Below, in pieces: positions 4,708-9,407 of a stretch of DNA of 9,407 nt. Below the pieces are notes generated by a model. That model ran no database searches, had not been told where the DNA came from, and saw only the letters and a program-made list of their open reading frames with translations. The DNA is from Aliarcobacter butzleri (GTDB taxonomy: Bacteria > Campylobacterota > Campylobacteria > Campylobacterales > Arcobacteraceae), in contig JAAYJJ010000164.1 in the NCBI GenBank assembly GCA_012522985.1, forward strand, positions 1 through 9,407. The letters run 5' to 3'. The position numbers were made by a program, and so were the translations under genes. Position 1 is the stretch's first letter. Every line of letters begins with the position of its first letter.

Positions 4708-7674
4708 TTACTTTCTTGCTTTTTCAAAGTTTACAGCACCATCATAAGCATATTGGTTACCATCCCACAATGCACCACTTTGTAAATGTCCCCAACCATC
4801 ACTCATCTCTAAAAGATTTAAAGCTGTTGGTACTACTTCATTGTGCCCTTTTAAGTTTCTATACATATATGGCTCCCAACCATGTTCCATTACCAATGAA
4901 TCCATAGGAGCTGAAGAGCTAACTTTTGCCATAGCATAAAACTCACCAAGTCTGTTATAAATTCTTATCTCATCACCATCTTTTATTCCTTTGATTTCAG
5001 CAACTTTTGGATTAACTGCAACATAAGGTTTACCTCTTTGGAGTCTTTGTAATGTTCTACTTGTTTTATAGTTACTATGTATTGACCATCTAGCATGTGG
5101 AGTCAAAAATCCAAAAGGATATGCACTACTTTCTGGTCTAATACCCTTCATACCTGTATTTGTCATAGCACCAAGTCTTATAAACATATCATGATCTACA
5201 TAAAACGTTTGTCTTCCACTTGTTGTGTGAAATGGTGCAAATTTAAATAGATGATTTTCCATAGTATTATATGGTATATCTGTATAAAGTGGTGAAGATG
5301 TTGCACCTTTTGAGTTGATTTGTAAAAATCCGCCTTGTTTATACATCTTCTCTATTGTATGAGGTTCATACTGTTCACATACTTGAAGAGCAGCTTCAAC
5401 TGCTTGTTTATCTGTACCTAAATATGGCTCCATTAGTGATTCAGACTCTTCATCAGTGTTTGTAAACTCTTTATAGAAAATATCAAGTTCATGTACACCA
5501 TCTCTAGCATATCTTTTATCATCTGCTACTTTTGCTTTTTCTTTATTTTCTGGTAAGTTTGCTATCTCTTCTAATTTTTTAGAGATCAAACTAAACATTG
5601 ACCACTCATCCATAGCCTCACCAACTGGTTTGATATTTGCTACTGGTTGAGCAAGGTTTGTAAACCTATGATACCCTGGGGAAGTTCTTATATCCCATAC
5701 TTCATAGTGTGATTTTGCAGGAAGTAATATATCAGCATAAACAGCTGCTTCACTCATCTTAAAATCAACTATTGTTAAGTGTTTCATTTTCTTTAAAAAT
5801 GCTTCTCTATATTTGCTTCCTTTGTTTCTTCTAAATCTAGAATCAGCTATCAAAATAGCAACTTCTGGATCCCAATGTCTATGTCCTGTTCCGCTTTCAT
5901 CTTTGCTCATATCACCTTTTTCAAGCATAGCTTTTACTATTTTTAGATATTCAGCTTTATCAATACCAGATTTATTACCATTACTTTGGTGAGCTCTTAC
6001 TATATCGTCGTTTGAAAAATACTCTTCAACAGTAGCAAGTCCTTCACCCATAACAAACTCACCTACAAATCCTGATCCAAATCTAGGATTATATTTACCA
6101 GCAAAACCACTAAGTCCTCCAAGACCATTTAGTGTCCATTCTCCTTCAGTGTTGATACCACCATAAGGTCCCATTTTACCTGTAAGTCCTGCGATAGAGC
6201 ATATATTCCAAATACTTAATATTCCATTGAAATATTTATTTAAACTAAAACCCGTTGTAGTCTCAACCACTTTTGGTATAGACATATCAAAAGCTAATTG
6301 CTTTATAACTGATGGAGCTATATTTGTAAAACACTCTTTTGCTGCATATTCAGCTGTAAAAGGCTCTGCATTTTGCTTTAGGATTTCAAAAACAGTTGTA
6401 ACTTTTACTTTTTTACCATTTACATCTATCTCCCAAACACCCTCTAACACTGGATCTATACCAAAATCTTTGATTTTTAGAGTTTTGTCTTTGCTTCCAG
6501 CACTTCCTGGCATTTGTGCAATAGAGTTTGTTTTAGTGTTATAACAATAATATATCTCTTCATCATCTTTATTTGCTTTTTGAGTAGCAGAGTAGCTTGA
6601 TGCATCTTTTGTAACAAAATCACTAGCTCTAAGGAGTTTTTTATCATCTACTTTTACCAAAAATGGTAAGTCTGTATATGTTTTGATAAACTCTGGTTTA
6701 TAATATTTGTTTTTAATTATCTCATGGATTACCGCCATTGCTAGGATATTGTCTGTTCCAGCTTTGATAGGTAGCCATAAATCAGCTGATTTTGCACTAG
6801 CGTTAAATTCTGGAGTAATAACTATTACTTTTGCACCATTGTATTTGCCTTCCCATACAAAGTGAGCATCTGGTATTCTTGAAACAGATGGATTAGCTCC
6901 CCAAAATACAGCTACATCAACATTGTATAAAAAGTCATATGTACAGCCAACATTACCCTCACCATATGCAATAGCAGCACCACTAAACATATCTCCTAGA
7001 TATGATGCTGGATAGATCCTAGTAGCACCTAGTTGTGTACCAAATCTAAGTGGAGCTCCTCTTCGTCCTTCTGTTAGAAGTCCTGTTCCAGCTTGAACAA
7101 GTAGCTTTGATGGTCCTTTATTTGGATCAGTCATTACATCCCAAACTTGTTGTGCCACTTTTGTAGCAGCATCATCCCAGCTAATTCTTTTCCACTTTCC
7201 TTCTCCTCTTTTGCCAACACGCTCCATAGGATAAAGGATTCTATCTTTTTCATACATTATTTGAGAATGTTGAACACCTTTATTACAGCCTCTTGGGTTG
7301 AAATCTGGTATTTTTGCATTGATTCTTGGATATCTTGCACTTTGGTTTTCTCTGGTTACCACACCATTATGTGACCATACTTCCCATGCACAGTTTCCTT
7401 GACAGTTTACACAGTGGTAAGCAAATCCATGTTCTTCTTTTTTACCATAAGTAAAGCCAAACTCTTTTCTATACATTTGTTCTGTATAGCTTGTATTTGG
7501 ATAGTTCTCTTTGCCATTAGTTATATCCATAACTTCAGTCTTAGCAAACAAACTTCCACTTCCAGCTAACATAGCCGCTGTTGCACCTGAAACTTTTAAA
7601 AAGTTCCTTCTTTGTTCATTTTTTATATTTTTTGTACTATTTTCAATAAGATTACTATTTATTGGTTTTGTCAT
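4708..7674 (-). CDS. Type II DMSO reductase family molybdopterin catalytic (alpha) subunit
   Basis: A 988-residue molybdenum bis-MGD enzyme exported to the periplasm. A twin-arginine signal (Q-R-R-N-F-L-K-V-S-G, residues 21-30) precedes a hydrophobic segment ending near S-L-F-A-K (45). The FS0 cluster motif is H87-x3-C91-x3-C95-x34-C130, the same spacing as NarG, with an additional C88 beside the histidine. D228 in Y-L-G-D-M-F is the likely Asp ligand to Mo, and R-I-P-D-A-H-F (266-272) is a NarG-like landmark. The C-terminal T-P-H-A-R-W-S-I-H-S block matches the type II cofactor-binding end. The length is close to that of dimethylsulfide dehydrogenase, selenate, chlorate and perchlorate reductases and ethylbenzene dehydrogenase (about 900-980) and well below NarG (about 1250). 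The substrate is undetermined. The start has AGGAG six bases ahead, and the gene begins 14 bases after the rhodanese stop. Confidence 0.94.
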   Translation of the reverse strand: MTKPINSNLIENSTKNIKNEQRRNFLKVSGATAAMLAGSGSLFAKTEVMDITNGKENYPNTSYTEQMYRKEFGFTYGKKEEHGFAYHCVNCQGNCAWEVWSHNGVVTRENQSARYPRINAKIPDFNPRGCNKGVQHSQIMYEKDRILYPMERVGKRGEGKWKRISWDDAATKVAQQVWDVMTDPNKGPSKLLVQAGTGLLTEGRRGAPLRFGTQLGATRIYPASYLGDMFSGAAIAYGEGNVGCTYDFLYNVDVAVFWGANPSVSRIPDAHFVWEGKYNGAKVIVITPEFNASAKSADLWLPIKAGTDNILAMAVIHEIIKNKYYKPEFIKTYTDLPFLVKVDDKKLLRASDFVTKDASSYSATQKANKDDEEIYYCYNTKTNSIAQMPGSAGSKDKTLKIKDFGIDPVLEGVWEIDVNGKKVKVTTVFEILKQNAEPFTAEYAAKECFTNIAPSVIKQLAFDMSIPKVVETTTGFSLNKYFNGILSIWNICSIAGLTGKMGPYGGINTEGEWTLNGLGGLSGFAGKYNPRFGSGFVGEFVMGEGLATVEEYFSNDDIVRAHQSNGNKSGIDKAEYLKIVKAMLEKGDMSKDESGTGHRHWDPEVAILIADSRFRRNKGSKYREAFLKKMKHLTIVDFKMSEAAVYADILLPAKSHYEVWDIRTSPGYHRFTNLAQPVANIKPVGEAMDEWSMFSLISKKLEEIANLPENKEKAKVADDKRYARDGVHELDIFYKEFTNTDEESESLMEPYLGTDKQAVEAALQVCEQYEPHTIEKMYKQGGFLQINSKGATSSPLYTDIPYNTMENHLFKFAPFHTTSGRQTFYVDHDMFIRLGAMTNTGMKGIRPESSAYPFGFLTPHARWSIHSNYKTSRTLQRLQRGKPYVAVNPKVAEIKGIKDGDEIRIYNRLGEFYAMAKVSSSAPMDSLVMEHGWEPYMYRNLKGHNEVVPTALNLLEMSDGWGHLQSGALWDGNQYAYDGAVNFEKARK

Positions 7675-7688
7675 TTTCTACTCCTAGC

Positions 7689-8810
7689 TTATCTACTAAT
7701 AGGTAGGTTTTGATCATTTCCCCACTCATCCCAACTACCTGTATATGTTTTTACATTTTCATAACCTAAAAGTTTAAGAGCAACTTGAAACTCTGTACTT
7801 CTACCAGCTCCAACATGACAATATGGATATATAGTTTTATCTTTTGTAATACCATATTTATCAAATACTTTTTGCATCTGCTCTAACTGTTTAAATGAAA
7901 GTTTGTTTTCTACATCAGATATATTTGTCCACTCTACTATAGTAGATCCTGGGATATGTCCACCTCTTGCAACATTGTCAAGCTTAACTTCACCCATAAC
8001 CTCACCCATTCTTCTAGAGTCTATAATAGCAAATTTAGAATTATCTCCATTTTCTTGGATATCTTTAACAGCTTCAAGCACCTCTTCTTTTGTAGCAACC
8101 AAATCAAGTCTTACTTTAGAATCATCTATTGTATAGTTTGTTTTTTTAGCTGTATGTGTAGCTTTACCTTTTTGAACCAAAAGTTTAGGCTCAAGCTCTT
8201 TCATAAGTTTTGTAATAGTATCAACTTTTTTTTCTAAAGTAGCTACCTTTTTATTATCATTAGCCTTTTTGGCTTCTCTTATCTCTTTTGAATACTCTCT
8301 TATTTCATCTCTATACTTATCATATTGAACTTGATTTTTATCCAAAGCCATAATAGCAGCCATACCGCCATTTAGTACTTTAACATTATCATGTCCATAG
8401 TGTTTAAAAAACAACCACACCCCAGTAGCGTTTGGACCTTTAAAGTCATCATAAGCTATTACAAATGTATCATTAGTGATACCTTTGCTACTTATAAACT
8501 CTTCAGCCTCATCAATACACATAAGTAATGGTGCACACCTCATGCTACCATCAAGTTCAGAGTGATGTAAATGATGTGCATACATCTCTTCACTACCTAC
8601 TATATGTCCAACTATTTCGTAAGTTTCATCACTGTCTCCACTAACAAATACTACGTTTTTAGCTCCTATAAGCCCAATAGCCTCTTCTGCACTGATTAGA
8701 TACTCTTTCATCTTTGCCGTATAGCCTTTTTGACTATAAGTCTCACTAGCATACGCAAAGGAAGAGATACCAAACATCAAAGCAACTGCAAACTTTAACA
8801 GTTTACCCAT
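7689..8810 (-). CDS. Secreted two-domain rhodanese (sulfurtransferase)
   Basis: A 373-residue periplasmic sulfurtransferase-like protein and the first gene of the operon. The signal peptide ends at A-Y-A (residue 21). Domain 1 (about 35-160) is rhodanese-like. Its active-site loop reads Y-D-D-F-K-G-P-N-A with no cysteine, so it should be inactive, as in classical two-domain rhodaneses. Residues about 162-212 are a highly charged, Lys/Glu-rich helical linker, probably coiled coil, which is longer than usual. Domain 2 (about 230-373) carries D264-S-R, G-G-H-I-P-G-S and the catalytic loop C331-H-V-G-A-G-R-S, giving a probable persulfide-forming cysteine, then the G-S-W-D-E-W-G signature. Compared with the thiosulfate sulfurtransferase loop CRxGxR, the His and Ala make the substrate hard to predict. 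An AAGGAGG site lies seven bases before the ATG. The position suggests it feeds, or removes sulfur from, the molybdoenzyme reaction. Confidence 0.92.
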   Translation of the reverse strand: MGKLLKFAVALMFGISSFAYASETYSQKGYTAKMKEYLISAEEAIGLIGAKNVVFVSGDSDETYEIVGHIVGSEEMYAHHLHHSELDGSMRCAPLLMCIDEAEEFISSKGITNDTFVIAYDDFKGPNATGVWLFFKHYGHDNVKVLNGGMAAIMALDKNQVQYDKYRDEIREYSKEIREAKKANDNKKVATLEKKVDTITKLMKELEPKLLVQKGKATHTAKKTNYTIDDSKVRLDLVATKEEVLEAVKDIQENGDNSKFAIIDSRRMGEVMGEVKLDNVARGGHIPGSTIVEWTNISDVENKLSFKQLEQMQKVFDKYGITKDKTIYPYCHVGAGRSTEFQVALKLLGYENVKTYTGSWDEWGNDQNLPISR

Positions 8811-8854
8811 AACAACCTCCTTTTATTTTGACTTTTCTTTGTAAAAAAAAGAAC

Positions 8855-8900
8855 TTCCTATTATAAGGAAACTATACTAAAAAATGAATAAAAATTAATG
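8855..8900 (-). promoter_or_regulatory. Probable operon promoter with palindrome around the -10 box
   Basis: On the minus strand a perfect TATAAT (8865-8860) sits in TTCCT-TATAAT-AGGAA, an inverted repeat whose spacer is exactly the -10 box. Upstream are regularly spaced T and A tracts and no clear -35, which is the usual form of Campylobacterota sigma-70 promoters. Transcription would begin near 8853, leaving a leader of about 43 bases before the rhodanese ATG. The flanking arms could be an operator. A second possible -10, TATAGT, is at 8876-8871. Confidence 0.55.
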
Positions 8901-8948
8901 TTTTTTTATTTATCTTTTTAATAAGTAAATCTAATACCTCAAAAACTC

Positions 8949-9015
8949 CCTTATAATTCCAATAAGTCAAGCTTATCATACTTTTAATCTCTTTTTAATT
9001 TTTTTTTGATAAGAT
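8949..9015 (+). promoter_or_regulatory. Candidate promoters for the repeat-protein gene
   Basis: Two -10 candidates face right. TATAAT at 8952-8957 lies in CCTTATAAT, the same nine bases that surround the -10 of the divergent operon. TAAGAT at 9010-9015 follows a T-run and would give a leader of about 20 bases. The first would produce a leader near 80 bases containing the small inverted repeat ATAAG-TCAAG-CTTAT (8962-8976). The sequence does not decide between them. Confidence 0.4.
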
Positions 9016-9042
9016 TTCTCAAAGATTTTTACAAGGACAAAA

Positions 9043-9407
9043 ATGGATCAAAATCAAGCTTTAAATGAGCTATCAAATAAATTTATGGATATCGAAAAAG
9101 TACAAGAAATCTATAATCTTTTTGAAAAAGATGCTATAGTAGAATCAAAAGTAGCTATGAACTTAAGTATGAGAACATCTGTATATGATAAAGAGCTAGA
9201 AAAAAGTGATACTATTATTCTTTTATTAGAAAAGCTAAGTGACTCTAGCTCTATGGAAGCTCGTTGGGCTGTAGCTAAAAATCCTCATACACCAATAGAG
9301 GTATTGCAAAAACTCTCTAAAGATAAAGTCAATCTAGTAAGAGCTTTGGTAGCCACCAACCCAACAACTCCAAAAGAGATTTTATCAAGCTTTTTTAGTG
9401 ATGAAAA
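9043..9407 (+). CDS. LRV/HEAT-like repeat protein, N-terminal part
   Basis: The gene starts at ATG 9043 with AAGGA five bases ahead and stays open to the window end (121 codons seen). After an acidic, helical N-terminal region (1-55) come repeats with the pattern A-R-W-A-V-A-K-N-P-H-T-P (73-84) and V-R-A-L-V-A-T-N-P-T-T-P (99-110). They are spaced 26 residues apart, and each is followed by a helix such as I-E-V-L-Q-K-L-S-K-D. This matches leucine-rich-repeat-variant (LRV) or HEAT-like solenoids, which usually bind proteins. A more degenerate copy may lie at 36-60 (V-A-M-N-L-S-M-R-T). No signal peptide is visible and no cysteines are seen, so the Fe-S cluster known from the Azotobacter LRV protein is absent in this part. 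The function is unknown. It is divergent from the molybdoenzyme operon and shares its upstream region. Confidence 0.82.
   Translation, partial: MDQNQALNELSNKFMDIEKVQEIYNLFEKDAIVESKVAMNLSMRTSVYDKELEKSDTIILLLEKLSDSSSMEARWAVAKNPHTPIEVLQKLSKDKVNLVRALVATNPTTPKEILSSFFSDE

Noticed and set aside
4708..7674. Respiratory nitrate reductase (narG) assignment for the alpha subunit
   Set aside because: The protein is far shorter than NarG, has a full Tat signal, and the partner is a periplasmic b/c cytochrome instead of a NarI membrane subunit.
2354..7674. Perchlorate or chlorate reductase assignment
   Set aside because: No chlorite dismutase or multiheme PcrC-like gene is seen here, and the rhodanese context does not fit. 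It cannot be formally excluded without a tree.
9005..9023. FNR/CRP-type operator (TTTGA...TCAAA) before the repeat-protein gene
   Set aside because: The spacing between the arms is nine bases, not the six expected between TTTGA and TCAAA in TTGAT-N4-ATCAA type sites.

Overview
The window is AT-rich and gene-dense. Its genes are tightly packed and carry strong AGGAG-type ribosome binding sites, and its promoters have a good -10 box in T-rich DNA without a clear -35. Together with the protein styles (OadB, TorD chaperone, c-type cytochromes), this suggests a member of the Campylobacterota (Arcobacter, Sulfurimonas or Sulfurospirillum type). The exact genus cannot be fixed from the sequence alone.

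Layout. Positions 1-365 (+) hold the 3' end of oadB, the beta subunit of a sodium-pumping decarboxylase. It meets, stop codon to stop codon, a long minus-strand gene run that is read from 8810 down to 366. In transcription order that run encodes: a secreted two-domain rhodanese; the Tat-exported catalytic subunit of a type II DMSO-reductase-family molybdoenzyme; its four-cluster iron-sulfur subunit; a heme-b gamma subunit fused to a c-type cytochrome domain; a small secreted cysteine-containing protein; a hairpin; a TorD-family chaperone cut by an in-frame TAG; a DJ-1/YajL-like protein; and a small cupin whose last codons contain an intrinsic terminator. Positions 8811-9042 form a divergent promoter region, and 9043-9407 (+) is the start of a protein with LRV/HEAT-like repeats that runs off the window.

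How it works together. The alpha, beta and gamma subunits should form a soluble periplasmic complex. Alpha carries molybdenum bis-MGD and the FS0 cluster, beta carries one 3Fe-4S and three 4Fe-4S clusters, and gamma carries heme b. Unlike the classical enzymes of this class, gamma also carries its own heme c, so electrons could pass directly to or from the periplasmic cytochrome pool. No membrane anchor is encoded here. The rhodanese at the head of the operon hints at a sulfur (or selenium) compound as substrate or product, but the substrate cannot be read from the sequence. The system looks like an uncharacterised relative of dimethylsulfide dehydrogenase, selenate reductase and ethylbenzene dehydrogenase.

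Most notable points: the amber codon splitting the chaperone, the b/c cytochrome fusion, the rhodanese partner, an adjacent His-Cys pair at the FS0 site that fits two ligand patterns, and a terminator buried in coding sequence.
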